A DNA stretch of 64,000 bases from Teratosphaeria epicoccoides (taxonomy: Eukaryota; Ascomycota; Dothideomycetes; Mycosphaerellales; Teratosphaeriaceae). Below, in pieces: positions 32,880-44,048 of this stretch (positions are counted from its first letter, which is position 1; every line of letters begins with the position of its first letter). The notes under the pieces were generated by a model. It saw only the letters and a list, made by a program, of their open reading frames with translations, did not search any database and had not been told where the DNA came from. The translations under genes and the position numbers were made by a program. The stretch is taken from positions 1-64,000 of the forward strand of contig JADDMT010000012.1 in NCBI GenBank assembly GCA_021401465.1. The letters run 5' to 3'.

Positions 32880-33507
32880 GGGCGGGATGGATGCTGGACG
32901 CCGACGTGACGATGCATTGGTGCGAGTCGATGCGTTTATGAACGGTCCAGGGTTGGGCTTCAGTATATGCTTTCATGTGGCTTTGGCAAAACCAAAAGCT
33001 TGGAGAACGAGGATGCGCATACCTGCAGACAGCAGTGTGGTTTTCGACTACTCTTGAGGCACCTCGGTATTAGACAGCACACGAGCTTGCACACCGGCTG
33101 TCGATGATGAAGACGTGCGTTACAACAAGGGCAAAAGGTGCACAAAAAACGACTACACACGTCGCGATGGACCGATGTTGTCGATAGCCTGAATGTCTGA
33201 CCGCGTCAGAGCTTGGCCACTCTCTCTCCGTCGTCACAGTCAGTCCAAAACCATGATGAGCAGGCGCTTGACGCAAGCCACCGCAAGACCAGTCTTCCCG
33301 GCTTTGAACAAAAATCAATATCTCACCGAAAGCGAGAGCTGACACCGTCCAAGCTAAACCTGCAGCCCTCCGAAACGAGCTGGAGCGCTGGCTACCACCG
33401 CCCACCACATGTCTTGAGACCTCCACAGCTTCCCGACCAGACCTCAACACCCCCCATCCCCAAAATTGACCCGCTCAGCAAACCCGCCGCAAATCCCACG
33501 ACCAAAC
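32880..33507. other. Intergenic region
   Basis: No supported gene. A plus-strand frame at 33213-33794 is open but overlaps a better minus-strand frame and has a Ser/Pro-rich composition with no motif. I see no repeats. Confidence 0.45.
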
Positions 33508-34380
33508 TTATCCCCTCCCCACCATCCTCTCATGCACATCCTTTACAGCCACGCGATCCACCACCCCGAACCGCATCTGCACCTGCCGCACCAGCTTCTC
33601 ACACGCCCCACAACTCTCAGACGCAGCATCATCATCATGCCACCCGAAGTCACTCTGTTGACCGGGGAAATACACAGCTGGGATCCCCTTTCCGAGGACC
33701 GGTGCCGTGGCTCGCCTCGTTGCTTGCTCGAGGTACCATTTTGCGTGGGCGGTGGACTGCGAGGCTGTTTGCGAGATCCTGCGCTCTGCGGTGACTGCTG
33801 GGGATGGCTGTGTGGGTGGAGTATAGGATCCGCGACGGGATGAGTCTGGTGGCGGTCGAGAGCGGGAGAGTTTCGCCAGGTGCGGGTCGTTGGATGCGGA
33901 GACCTGGGCGTAGCCGGGTGGTGGACCGTGTTGGGGCGGGGCGTAGGGAGATCGGTAAGTTGGACGTTGCGGGGTGGCAGGAAAGCCGTCTTGTCGAGCA
34001 GTAGATGCAGGGGATCCGGTCGGGCTGGATGCTGGTGGAACGTATACTCGGATTTGCATCTTTGGGTCGTAATGTTGTTTTTGATCGATGTTGTGCTTAT
34101 TGGATGCGTGATGCCACGGATGTCTCCATGGTGTTGCGACGCGTGATGATGGGAGCCGCGTCAGTACTGAGCAAGGTGTCTGCTGCCGCTGCATATACAT
34201 TTGATGTCTGGCCAGCAGAAGCTGCCGCTGCCGGGCAGAGTGGTTCGTAGGCGCCTTCCTGAGGTGATTTGAGAAAGGCACATTTGGCGGTCGCCACTGC
34301 GAATATAAGCAGCCGTGCTGTCGCCGCTGCCATGGCGGCGACGCGTTCAGAGCGTCGTAAACTCGCGTTTGGCTCAACAT
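33508..34380 (-). CDS. Pro/Ser-rich protein of unknown function
   Basis: A minus-strand frame of 290 codons from ATG 34380. The first 107 residues look unnatural, and a second start, ATG 34059 (MQIRVYVPPAS), would give 183 aa. The later part is Pro/Ser/Arg-rich (SPYAPPQHGPPPGY) and then becomes compact: AKWYLEQATRRATAPVLG, then VYFPGQQSDFGWHDDD, then CGACEKLVRQVQMRFG with a CxxC pair. The end ERMVGRG is basic. I do not recognise the family. The compact C-terminus supports a real gene, but exon structure and start are uncertain. Confidence 0.45.
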   Translation of the reverse strand: MLSQTRVYDALNASPPWQRRQHGCLYSQWRPPNVPFSNHLRKAPTNHSARQRQLLLARHQMYMQRQQTPCSVLTRLPSSRVATPWRHPWHHASNKHNIDQKQHYDPKMQIRVYVPPASSPTGSPASTARQDGFPATPQRPTYRSPYAPPQHGPPPGYAQVSASNDPHLAKLSRSRPPPDSSRRGSYTPPTQPSPAVTAERRISQTASQSTAHAKWYLEQATRRATAPVLGKGIPAVYFPGQQSDFGWHDDDAASESCGACEKLVRQVQMRFGVVDRVAVKDVHERMVGRG

Positions 34381-34573
34381 TGGCTGTCGAGGACGGGAAA
34401 CGTGTGTGGGCCAAACTGGATGACTATTGTGCGACCTTCACGACTCTGCGTTTTTGCTGATGGGTCATGTTTGCTCTCGTTCACATTGGCCTGGACAAAG
34501 AAAGAGCAATCGCGTCTGCAGGCTTGTACGCCAATATTTGCTTCAGCCATCCAGGATCATTTTTGAATTGGAT

Positions 34574-35164
34574 TCAAAACTGCCGCCATCCCTCACCACC
34601 CATCGTCTGCTTCGCCGCCAGCTCCCTGATCTTCTCACTCGGCTCCACCCAAGCCTTCGTCGCGTCCGCCCACCTGCCCGTCCCAAACTGCTCTTTACAC
34701 CACCCCACCAACGCATCGAACTCCTTCCTGCTCACGCCCGCCAAAGCCTTCTCATCCCCGACTCTCTCCTTCCTCAACTTCTCCACGTCCCCAATGAACG
34801 CCTTCGCAGCCTCCAGGCCCTCCGGCCAACACTGCTTAAAGCAGTCGGAATCAGTGACATCGCCATACCACGCCTCTGCATTCCGGTAGTCGCCTTCGAT
34901 GCGGTGCAGGATGCCGTGGATGTACATGCCTTCCCAGGCGGGCGGAGACTCCATGTGGCGCAGGAGGAAGTGGGCGCTGGTGAGGTCGCCGTTGAGGATG
35001 TGGAGGATGCATTCGAGGGTTGGGTGGAGTTGGAGGTTGGCGATTTGGTGGCTGAGGGGTTTTTCGTGGGGATAGGGTGAGGCGGAGGCCAGGACGGGGT
35101 AGCCGTGGGTGGAGGTGAGGTGGGTGTAGATGTCGTCGAAGGAGGCGGAGGTGCTGGAAAACAT
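34574..35164 (-). CDS. Conserved fungal protein of unknown function
   Basis: Single exon of 196 aa, ATG 35164. The sequence is compact and mostly helical: SHQIANLQLHPTLECILHIL, then AHFLLRHMESPPAWEGMYIH, then GILHRIEGDYRNAEAWYGDV, which recalls the helix-turn-helix pairs of TPR proteins. I have an impression of similar hypothetical proteins in other filamentous fungi, but cannot name a characterised member. No signal peptide or membrane segment. The gene is divergent from the CDF transporter, 513 bp apart. Confidence 0.8.
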   Translation of the reverse strand: MFSSTSASFDDIYTHLTSTHGYPVLASASPYPHEKPLSHQIANLQLHPTLECILHILNGDLTSAHFLLRHMESPPAWEGMYIHGILHRIEGDYRNAEAWYGDVTDSDCFKQCWPEGLEAAKAFIGDVEKLRKERVGDEKALAGVSRKEFDALVGWCKEQFGTGRWADATKAWVEPSEKIRELAAKQTMGGEGWRQF

Positions 35165-35677
35165 GATGGGTGGGGGTATGACATGGGGCAGAGGGGATGA
35201 TGGTGAATTTTCATGCGTTACTTACACGCACTCCGGCCTACGGCAATGGCTCTGCTGCGGATCGATCGACTCGTCATCATAACCAGCCGGTCGTGAGAGG
35301 TCGGGCCTTCCGTTGCTTGCACACTGAAACAGAGCGCAGCACCCGGAAACATAGTGATCCTTTCCACTAGACTCGCGAGCACTTGCACGTGTTACCTACC
35401 CATTCCTGGTAAATCTGCATTGTGATTTGTGTTGACAAGCGATCTCATTCGGCTCCTTCCGATCTTTGCCACGTGTCTGGTCGCTCTTACGTCACGCTAC
35501 TTGCCGCGTGGATCTCGCGAAAGCTTATTGTTGTTACGCGACTAAGTGGTTGATGGCCCATCATCCCAGGGTGAATGGCTCGCAGGCATCTCCCTCCCCG
35601 CTCCCCATTCCCCACGCATCGGTTTCCCTGATGCACGCCCCCATCTCCACTCTCCACAGATATAAATAGCGATAGCG
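35165..35677. promoter_or_regulatory. Divergent promoter region with a TATA-like box
   Basis: This 513-bp region separates two divergent genes. A TATATAAATA-type word (AGATATAAATAG, about 35658-35670) stands just 8-18 bp in front of the CDF start codon. That is too close for a TATA box if the start codon is right, so it either serves an unusual very short leader or is chance. Confidence 0.45.
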
Positions 35678-37105
35678 ATGGTCGGCAAACGAGAACTCGT
35701 GCGCGCCTCCAGCAAAACCTCCAAACCCGGACAACGACAGCACAAGGCCAGAGGCATCGCCGACGACGACATCGAGTCCGGCATCCAGCGCGCGACGGGC
35801 AACGGCTACCCCAATGGCTCCGCGCGGCCAAGACCGGAGCTGTGGAGATTCAAGGACGCCGCCAAGACCGCTCTGCACGACAAGCGGCGCGAGGATCTGA
35901 AGAATGCCTTGTTGGACGGCATGAAGGATCGCGATGATCTGGAGAAGTTTCGGAAGAGCGACGAGGAGCTGAAGGGGTTCAAGGACAAGAGGGTGCGCCG
36001 CTTTTATGAGAATCAGAATGATCACTTGAATGATTGGTTGGAGGTCGATGCCATTGTTAAGGCCGTCGCGGACGATGTGTTGGAGAGCATGGATCCCGAT
36101 CCCGATCGGGACGGAGAGAATGAGCGGACTGGCGGCTTGCAGACGGCCGGGGGCAATGTGTGGGATTTCCTGCCGGAGGAGGAGAAGGAGAAGAGGGCCA
36201 AGGCGCAGAAGAGGGCCAAGTGGGCGATTAACATCAATGTCCTGGCGAACATTGCGCTGCTCGTCGGCAAAATCGTGGCTCGCTTCTCCTCTGGCTCCCT
36301 CTCCCTCACCGCCTCTCTCGTCGACTCCGCCCTCGACCTCCTCTGCACCCTCATCGTCTGGAGCACCAACCGCCTCGTCCAGTGGCGCCTCAACTCCCTC
36401 AACCGCAAATTCCCTGTCGGCCGCAAACGCCTCGAACCCCTTGGCATCCTCGTCTTCTCCATCATCATGGTCATCTCTTTCCTCCAGATCCTCAAGGAGT
36501 CCGTGGAGAAGATCATCCCTCTCCACGGCACCGCCGAACAACTGCCCCCCATAGCCGTCGGCGCCCTCCTCGCCACCATCATCGTCAAAGGCATCATCTG
36601 GTTCGGCTGCATCCCCATCAAAACCAGCCAAGTGCAAGCCCTCGCCCAAGACTGCAAAACCGACGTCGTCTTCAACACCCTCTCCCTCCTCTTCCCCTTC
36701 ATCGGCGCCAAAGCCAACATCTGGTGGCTCGACCCCGCCGGCGCCGGGCTCCTGTCCCTCTTCATCATCTACGACTGGGGCGAGACCTGCTTCGACAACA
36801 TCATACGCCTCTCCGGCCAGGGCGCCTCGCTCAAACTCACAGAAAAACTCCTCTACCTCGGCTATCGCTTCTCTCCCGTCGTCGAAGGTTTCAAATCCGT
36901 GACGGCGTACCACGCGGGCGACGGCGTGTGGGTCGAATACGATATCTTGCTCGATCAGAATTCGAGGTTGCATACTGCGCATGATATTGCCGAGACGTTG
37001 CAGTATTGTTGTGAGGGGTTGGATGAGGTGGACCGAGCGTTTGTGACGACGGATTATTCGATCAAGGGACCGACGGGGCATGCGCAGGATGCGGAGAGGA
37101 CTTGA
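35678..37105 (+). CDS. Cation diffusion facilitator, manganese-type
   Basis: Single exon of 475 aa. A hydrophilic N-terminal region of about 170 residues, rich in charged residues, precedes six hydrophobic segments. The segment SLVDSALDLL (about residue 213) carries the DxxxD metal site of helix 2, and QDCKTDVVFN (about residue 326) the DxxxD of helix 5, both typical of the Mn/Fe-type CDF group rather than the HxxxD of zinc transporters. The C-terminal cytoplasmic domain contains GVWVEYDILLD and LHTAHDIAETLQ, the alpha-beta fold that dimerises. It should export or sequester divalent metal, probably Mn, from the cytosol into an organelle. Metal choice is inferred from the motif. Confidence 0.9.
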   Translation: MVGKRELVRASSKTSKPGQRQHKARGIADDDIESGIQRATGNGYPNGSARPRPELWRFKDAAKTALHDKRREDLKNALLDGMKDRDDLEKFRKSDEELKGFKDKRVRRFYENQNDHLNDWLEVDAIVKAVADDVLESMDPDPDRDGENERTGGLQTAGGNVWDFLPEEEKEKRAKAQKRAKWAININVLANIALLVGKIVARFSSGSLSLTASLVDSALDLLCTLIVWSTNRLVQWRLNSLNRKFPVGRKRLEPLGILVFSIIMVISFLQILKESVEKIIPLHGTAEQLPPIAVGALLATIIVKGIIWFGCIPIKTSQVQALAQDCKTDVVFNTLSLLFPFIGAKANIWWLDPAGAGLLSLFIIYDWGETCFDNIIRLSGQGASLKLTEKLLYLGYRFSPVVEGFKSVTAYHAGDGVWVEYDILLDQNSRLHTAHDIAETLQYCCEGLDEVDRAFVTTDYSIKGPTGHAQDAERT

Positions 37106-37960
37106 GGAGATAAGGGAGTGTTGGAGAAATGCGAGGGCTTATTAGAGGGACTGTGCAATGGTGGTGGGGTGCGTTGTCAACCTATTTGTAGCAAAAGGAG
37201 TGCACTTGCACTTTACCTGCGTATCTGACTGGTTACGACCTATTGTGTTTGTACTACAAAAACATCGCATATGACAAAGTACGTTCAGTGCTGTGAAGCT
37301 ATCGCTCTCTCCACTCACACACACATCCGAAAAACATGAACTTTCTTTCCATGTTCACTAGAGTACAGTGCTCCCATCTCCCGAGTCTTCAGACAGCGGC
37401 GGCTGGTATTCCGACACTGTCACCATTACAATCCCACCCAAAACACCAGATCGCTTAATCAATACCTTCCAAGCTGCTGACCCTATAGCAAGCCGTCTGC
37501 TTTCTCGCCGGCTAACCATAACCATCATAACTCATACAACGACCAGCATCCCTCTCCCCTTCCCTTTGGTCACCAACACAGAACATAAAACGAGGAACAC
37601 CCATACTCCCACGTCGTCTCCCCTATTCGGCTGTTGCTTGATACCTGATATTGCTCACTTTGTTATTATCCTGATCCTGTTCACTGTACGCCTCGAAGAT
37701 CCATATTCAACAGCGCAAGAAAGACAAAAAAACAAGCACCGCTATGCACCGCCTCGTTATGCATTAAAACAAGAAGTAAACGCCATTTCGGAGCTGCAAT
37801 TAGTGTATGTCGTGGTGGTGTATTCGGGCAGAAACCTGTGTATGCCTCTCACTGAGTCCCGTAATGAATGTATGCTGCAAGAAAACATGTCCCATGGGGC
37901 GGTGTGCGTGTCAGAGCGTGGCGTCGGTGGCACCTCGCCATGATCTGGAACGCTCCCCGC
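37106..37960. other. Convergent intergenic region
   Basis: This lies between the 3' ends of the CDF gene (plus) and the Pumilio gene (minus). No supported gene; a plus-strand open frame at 37368-37943 has no motif and a composition like untranslated sequence. Up to 850 bp could be Pumilio 3' untranslated region. I saw no UGUANAUA site in it. Confidence 0.5.
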
Positions 37961-40744
37961 CTAGCGCCCAGCATATCGTGCGTCGTCGCTGGGCACCTCA
38001 CTGCCCTTCCTGCTGCGATCGGCGCCCTCGACTGTGTCGCCGTTGATGCTCGAGATGTTTGAGCTCTGCAGGCTTTGCGTGTCGGATGTGAGTGGAGGCG
38101 GTGTAGTAGCCGCGGAGCCATAATGGCTCGCAAATGGTGGAGTGGGCAGTTGCAACCCATACCCGCCGTGGCTCTGACCGTAGGTGCTGCCGTTCCCGTT
38201 GGGCCAGCGGCCTGGAGACAGCCGGCTATGCATCTTCTTTTCGATCGACAGCATTTGTTTGCCGCAGCCGGTGCGCTTGGCTTGGTTGACGGCCGGCTGT
38301 AGCTGGTCCATGAAGGTCGAGAAGTCATCTGGACAGAGCGTGTCCAAAAGCTTTTCTGTGGAAAGTCAGTGCGAGTCGTTGGATCATGATCTGCCACACT
38401 TACGGATCACATAATTGCCAAAGTTGTCCTTGATCATGCTCACAAGCACACCCTCGCCATCAAAGCGTCTGGAAGTGCCATCCGCCAATGTGTATATCAC
38501 TCGTCGCCTCCAGTGGTCATCAGATTGCTCGATGCACTTCTCAACAACATTGCTGGCGAACTTGTGCTTGCTGAAGTTTTCCAATGAACCAAGCACGGTT
38601 TGGAGTACTCTGGCCTTCCCCAGTCCATCGTCCTTCAATACGACATGCTGTACAACGTAGTTGCCGTATTGATCCGGTATCATGTGTGGTATGCCATCCA
38701 TCAGCTCTGCCATTATGGCTGTCTTAGACGGCGTACCGCATCTCTCAAGACATCTTTGAATGACCCTGCAGCCGTACGGATGGATACTCAGCTGTTGTAC
38801 CTGGCCTCGGAAGGCGGCTGTGATGAATTCGATGGTTTGCGGCGGACACCGCTCAATTGCCTTCTGAATCACATGGTTGCCATTCTGGTCCTTCACGCAT
38901 TTGATGACATGCTCCTTCAGCTCACCTACAAGCATGGCCTGCTGGTCTATAAGGACATGATCGAGAGCCTTTTGCACAACCCGGCAGCCATACATCTGCA
39001 GGCTAAGCGTCAGGACTTGACCACGCATCTTGTTTGCCAAGATCTTCTTGTGTGTCTGATCGCCATGTTCAAAGAATTTTTGAATGACGTAGTTGCCAAA
39101 CACGTCGGTCATCAAAGGAATTGCGTTGGGCTCAATCTCACGAAAGACGCGTTCCTTCTCGTCCGAATTGGCAGTCTCAAGCTTGGTCTGAATGAATCGA
39201 GAGCCGTGCTGGTCGCCACTGAATTCTGCAATGTGGTCGTAAATGTCCTTCAGCTCATACCGCTTCGATTTTGAGTTGGACTTGAACTCGTACATCAGCG
39301 CACTCTGCACGCCGTCGCCTCCTGGAGGATCCTGTGGCCCACCAATATCCATGCTGTTCATTGGCATCGGGAGTAGGTATGGTAACGGCGGCAGTTGCAT
39401 AGCGTTTGGCAGAGCGTACGGGTTGAATACGGGAGCTCCATACGGACCTCGCAATTGCATGAGCTGCTGGAGACGCGGGTCAAAATACGGCGGGTGATCT
39501 AGAGAGTTTGGAGAACGTCTGCTGTACGGAGTCGGAGCTGGAGTAAAGGTGTGCCAATCAGCTGGGATACGTGGACCTGGCGGCGGGTTGAGATCGCGGC
39601 TGCTCATGCTAGATGGAATGAACGATTGCACTTTACGTAAATCGAGGCCACCCTGAGGATGCTGGATATTGTGGCCGAATGAGACGGGGGTGTGACCTGT
39701 GCAGAGCTGCACCGGCGGTGGCGCGAAACCATCGATGCCCAGAGACTGCATGGTGCGGTCAATTTCTTCGTCCGCGTCGCCAGAGTCACGTCGAGATGCA
39801 GAAGAATGGTTCAGCGAGGGCACTGGCTGGGCTCCAAGTCCATTACTCTGTCCATTGCTCCTGTATGACGTCGTTGGCCTACCGCCGTTGTTCATGTTGA
39901 GTTGACCAAACTGCGTGGCCAATATGTCCTGATTGAATCCTCCAAATGTGCCATGCTGCGATGAGAAAGAGGGCGCACGTGAGCTGCTGTGGGTGAGCCG
40001 GCTCGCGGGCAAGGAGTCATTGCTAAGAAACACTGGTTGCTCATCGGAATGGCGCGAAGATGGCCAGCTCGGGTCTCGACTGCTTGAAACAGGTCGAACT
40101 GAGAACTTGTTGCCAAAAAGTTGCCGGCGCTCATCCGTGGGCGATCCATTTTCCATGCTCATCTCGGCCCAAGAGCGACCCAGAGCAGAATCAGGACCTT
40201 TATCGCTAGGATCAACAGACTTGTTCGATCTGTCAAACTTTGTATAAACAGGTGGCGGTCCGGAGAAGTTGTTAGTGAAGGTAGAGCCAAAGCCAATTCT
40301 CGGCTGATTTGCTGTTGGTGGGTTCAGGTTGATTGTTGGCGCTTTGATAGAGTGAAGAGGCGCAAAAGTCTGACTGGCTCCAGAAAGCGATTGCGAGCTG
40401 TTAGATATGCTGGCTGTGCTAAAGCTTCTGTTCTGAGTTGCACCTTTATCGAAATGACGATTCCGAGAGAATGACCGGTTTGGGGCCTGTTGCTGCTGCG
40501 ATGCGCTCGTTTGTTGAGGTCGAAAGCTGTTCCAGCTGTCTTTTAATGCCGACGAGCCTTCCACGAGCACTTTGGATCCGCTCTTGCCCTCAAAGTGCTC
40601 GGGCTGCGTCGCAGTTGTATTTGGCGCCATGTCACGCGACACCGGGATGTCGCGTGTCGTCGCGCTGGTCGAGAAGCCATTGGAAAGACCTCCATTTCCC
40701 CATATGCTCCCAGAGCCCCAAGGCCTACTCGTGGCCGAATACAT
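37961..40744 (-). CDS. Pumilio/PUF RNA-binding protein, PUF3/PUM type
   Basis: Two exons, 40744-38404 and 38355-37961, give 911 aa. The 48-nt intron (GTAAGT to CACAG) splits repeat 8 and joins NYVI to QKLLDTLCPDD. The first 480 residues are disordered and Ser/Asn/Pro-rich. Residues about 500-815 hold eight PUF repeats with RNA-contact triplets S-R-Q, N-Y-Q, C-R-Q, N-H-Q, C-R-Q, N-Y-Q, S-N-E and N-Y-Q from repeat 1 to 8. By the known PUF code these read 5'-UGUAUAUA-3', the PUM/Puf3 consensus UGUANAUA. It should bind 3' untranslated regions and repress or localise mRNAs; in yeast Puf3 controls mitochondrial-protein mRNAs. A Ser/Pro-rich tail of about 95 residues follows. Confidence 0.92.
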
Positions 40745-43700
40745 GGCTCTTACAGTTCGTGAGTCGTGGCGGGCTTGACTGGTGCCGTCTTGGAATCACA
40801 AGCAAATGATCGTGCTTGTGCCAGCATATAACAGATAACAGAGAAGTGTGTGCCGTGTGATTACTGCCTATGTTCGTCGAGATCGTAAAATCGCTCTAGT
40901 TTACAGAAGATTGTGCGTCGAAGTGAATGCGTATGGATCGTGACTATTTCGCACTGGGCAACAGCATGCCCAAGTAGTAGCTGAGGCACGCAAAGAGTCA
41001 GCGTTCGAACTCAAATAACAGTCTGTAACGTTTTGCTCAAACATGGGGAGCTCTGCTATGGTGTGGAGTCTGAGGCTGATGAAAGGTATGTACTGCACTT
41101 GCCCAGGGTCTATGAGTCGAGTGCATAAGAAGGACGCCGAAACGCCAAGCAATCAAGTCGGATCAGGCGTCAGGTAGGTCGAGGAGGTAGAAAAAATGTA
41201 GATATGAGTTGATGTGGACAAGTACACATCTATGTGCATCGGCCGGACAGGTGAGTTTGCGTGCTGCAAGGTGAGGCTAGGCGGGGGTTCCCTTCCAAGG
41301 ATGTCCAGGTTCGCCAGCTGCGCAAGCGCAAGGTCGCGGTGATCAGATAGATCTGTTGTGAGCAATGGCCGGCCACAGCAATAGTCGAGGGCAGTGGTGT
41401 GAGACGGGGGAGAAGCACTCAAGACCCCATTTGAAGCGGGAATGCCAGGAGCCCAGTTCGAAGCAAGGGATGTCGAGAGATGAGATGTGCAGGAATGTAC
41501 GGTATGTTGTCCTCGAGACGATTTGCTGAATGTACAGAGCGATAAGGGCGCCAACAAGAAGGATACGACGGCCGAGCAGGCGGCCAAAGCGGGATGCAGC
41601 GGAGGAGGATGAGCAAAGAGGCTGAAGTTGAGAAGTGATCAAGCGAGGAAGGGAGATGCGTGGGATGTACTGCAGGGTAGGTGAGATAATCGACCCGCCC
41701 AGCAGCAGCCCCAGCAGCAGGCTCAGCAGGCCGGCCGCCCAGCAGCTCTCACGAACGAACAAATTCGCAAGCCTGTGCTTTGTGAGAAAGATCACCGCAG
41801 GGTACACTCTGGCGCGACCGTTTCGCCCGCGAAGCTAATTCTTAGTCTGAAAGAGCCACGAGCGTGTATTCCTATTCGTCCAGTCCGACGACATGCGTAG
41901 AATGCACAAACCTCTCCAGATCCGGCGAGCTACATCGCATCATCACATTCTTCACCCTCACGATGCCTCCTCACAAAGAGGAGCAGCCGTCGGATGCCAC
42001 CTCAACGAGCTATACACCGCCATTTCTGCCTCAGCTGCCTTGCAGAGCACATCCCCATACCACCAGTGCCTCGCACCTATGATTTGCACGCGATCAAGCC
42101 ATGATATATCGCGCCCGTGACACAGCATAACGCTCAGCAGGAAAACAGCTGATGTACGCCTTCGGCAGACGACGAGGGCGGCTTGCTGCAAAGATGATTT
42201 GCAGAGGCCTTGCTGCTGCTGCATAGCGAAACCCACCGGATGGCGCGAGCTTCGTTGCACATCCGAAAATGCCCTCCACAATGCCTCATTTTGACATGCG
42301 ACGAGTCTGCTGCTTGGTGCGATGGAGAATCATGCACGTTCGTCAAGGATCCCTGCACAGTTGGCAGGGGTCTGGCGACGATGAGCACGCATGTACCCGG
42401 TACAGTTGCTTTTGCGCCACCACGGACCCACGAGCTCCGCACAACTCAAGCCGCGACCACAATGTACGTAAGCGAGGTGCAGAGACATAGTCAACATGGT
42501 GACATATATTTGGCGTTCATCCCGCGAGCAAAGTCAATCGCCACAGAACAGCTGTTACCTGTCTGCCGGGCAATCTAGGAGAGTCGTCCGGACCAGAGAT
42601 GAGAGATTTTCGGACTGAGCGCCGAGCTGGACAGGTTCTCGACAGGAAAAGAAAGAACTCTGAGCCTGGACTCTGGAGTTGGTGAGGATGGCCCCTGAGG
42701 TCATGGCGTTGAGTTATAGAGATGCATGAAGCATCGGCAGCCGTAAGGAGGGTGAGGAATCTGCTGCCCGTAGGTGACATTGACGCTTTGTCATTGTTAT
42801 TCAAAATATTTCCGCCAGATGGTCTACTAGAATTGACTTCCTATCTCAAGGCGACAGAATCCACGGTGCCAGTGCGGATGCGCCTCAATACATCATGTAC
42901 GTAAATCAGCTACCCGAGGTCAAAAGGCTGTAGACCTATCTCACGAACGCCTCAGGTGAAGCGCCTGTAGTGATCTCGAGACACACTTCCAGCGAAGTAC
43001 GAGCAGCAGGAGGAGCGTCGAATAACTGCTGCACATCTGCAGCTTAGACGGCGACAATGCTGTTCTTCGTTGACGGCTCATTTCCCTTATTTTGCGTCCG
43101 TGCAACGAGCAGAACAGTCCAATAGAGCACGGCCAAGGCAATAGGAAAGACTATATCACCGTTGTTCGGCCAGTGACTGCGAAATCTCATGTCAATAGGA
43201 GAGCAACGTCTTCGGAGGTCCAAAGCACCGGAAGAGGCATACCTAGCACATGCCAATCTTCACGCAAAGCTTCAGTGCTCTTCAAGATCGCAAAAGAGAT
43301 GGCCCCTACCGTCTTAATGTCCAAAGATCTTCGAAAGGCAGACTAGGCGTGACATGTGTCCAGGTACTTGAGCATTCAATCGCACAGGGCCAGCGAGCAA
43401 TTTCTCGCAGCTCACACAAGTCGGAGCAGAAGTGTTGCAGCTGCTGTCGTGTCCGTGGACGGACGTCTCTTGAAATCAGATCTCTCCTCCTGCTGAAATG
43501 CGTAGGCCTCTTGGGTCCAGACCAGATGCAGTAGCGCCCACGATGCCCCATTGGACAGATCAGCCGTGAGACTCGTTGACATGGTCGAGCGGGTGCCAGC
43601 AGGAACGTCTCTCGGGCTGCTTCCTTCATTTCATAACTAGGTATCCACTGATGTGCTAGTTATGCTTTCAGGCACGCCGCACGTTTGCAAGAACACTGTC

Positions 43701-44048
43701 CAAACGGTTGCATTGCGGCTTTTGCAGCCTTGCCGTGGTCAAAGCCTTCGCCCCAGAGGCGCACAAGGCTTACATCTGGCATTGGATGAATGGCGTGCTC
43801 CACCAATGAGTCACGTTGGTGATGAAATGCAAAGATGAGTCGAAAAGATGTGGACGATCAGCCCGCCCCACCTCAAGTTGCCTCCATATATCTAGCTCCT
43901 CCATTGACGTCGTCACGGCAAACTTCTCTCCGCCATCAAATATATACCGCACACAGAGAGCATTCAGCTCTCACACCACGCGCTGTAAAGCAGCTTGTGA
44001 CTTTCGACAAATTTGGAAACTTCATCAGCAATCTCGCAAACCACAATC
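40745..44048. other. Long divergent intergenic region
   Basis: At 3.3 kb this is the longest gene-free stretch in the gene-rich part. It lies between the divergent Pumilio (minus) and eIF6 (plus) genes. The minus strand next to the Pumilio start (40750-41800) is pyrimidine-rich, as expected of a long 5' leader or promoter. A CAGCAG-like imperfect triplet tract lies at about 41698-41750. Short open frames on both strands show no domains. Confidence 0.5.

Noticed and set aside
33213..33794. Plus-strand open frame of 193 codons
   Set aside because: It overlaps a minus-strand frame with a compact CxxC-containing end, is Pro/Ser-rich without motif, and looks like a shadow.
35561..37081. Minus-strand open frame of 506 codons opposite the CDF transporter
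   Set aside because: It is acidic and repetitive and arises from codon bias of the transporter gene. The transporter has clear domains and metal motifs.
37368..37943. Plus-strand open frame of 191 codons between two gene 3' ends
   Set aside because: No domain, no splice logic and odd composition. It is best explained as untranslated sequence.
41343..41807. Minus-strand open frame with a hydrophobic start upstream of the Pumilio gene
   Set aside because: The hydrophobic run comes from a CAG/CTG-type tract and the rest has no motif. It lies in the likely leader of the Pumilio gene.
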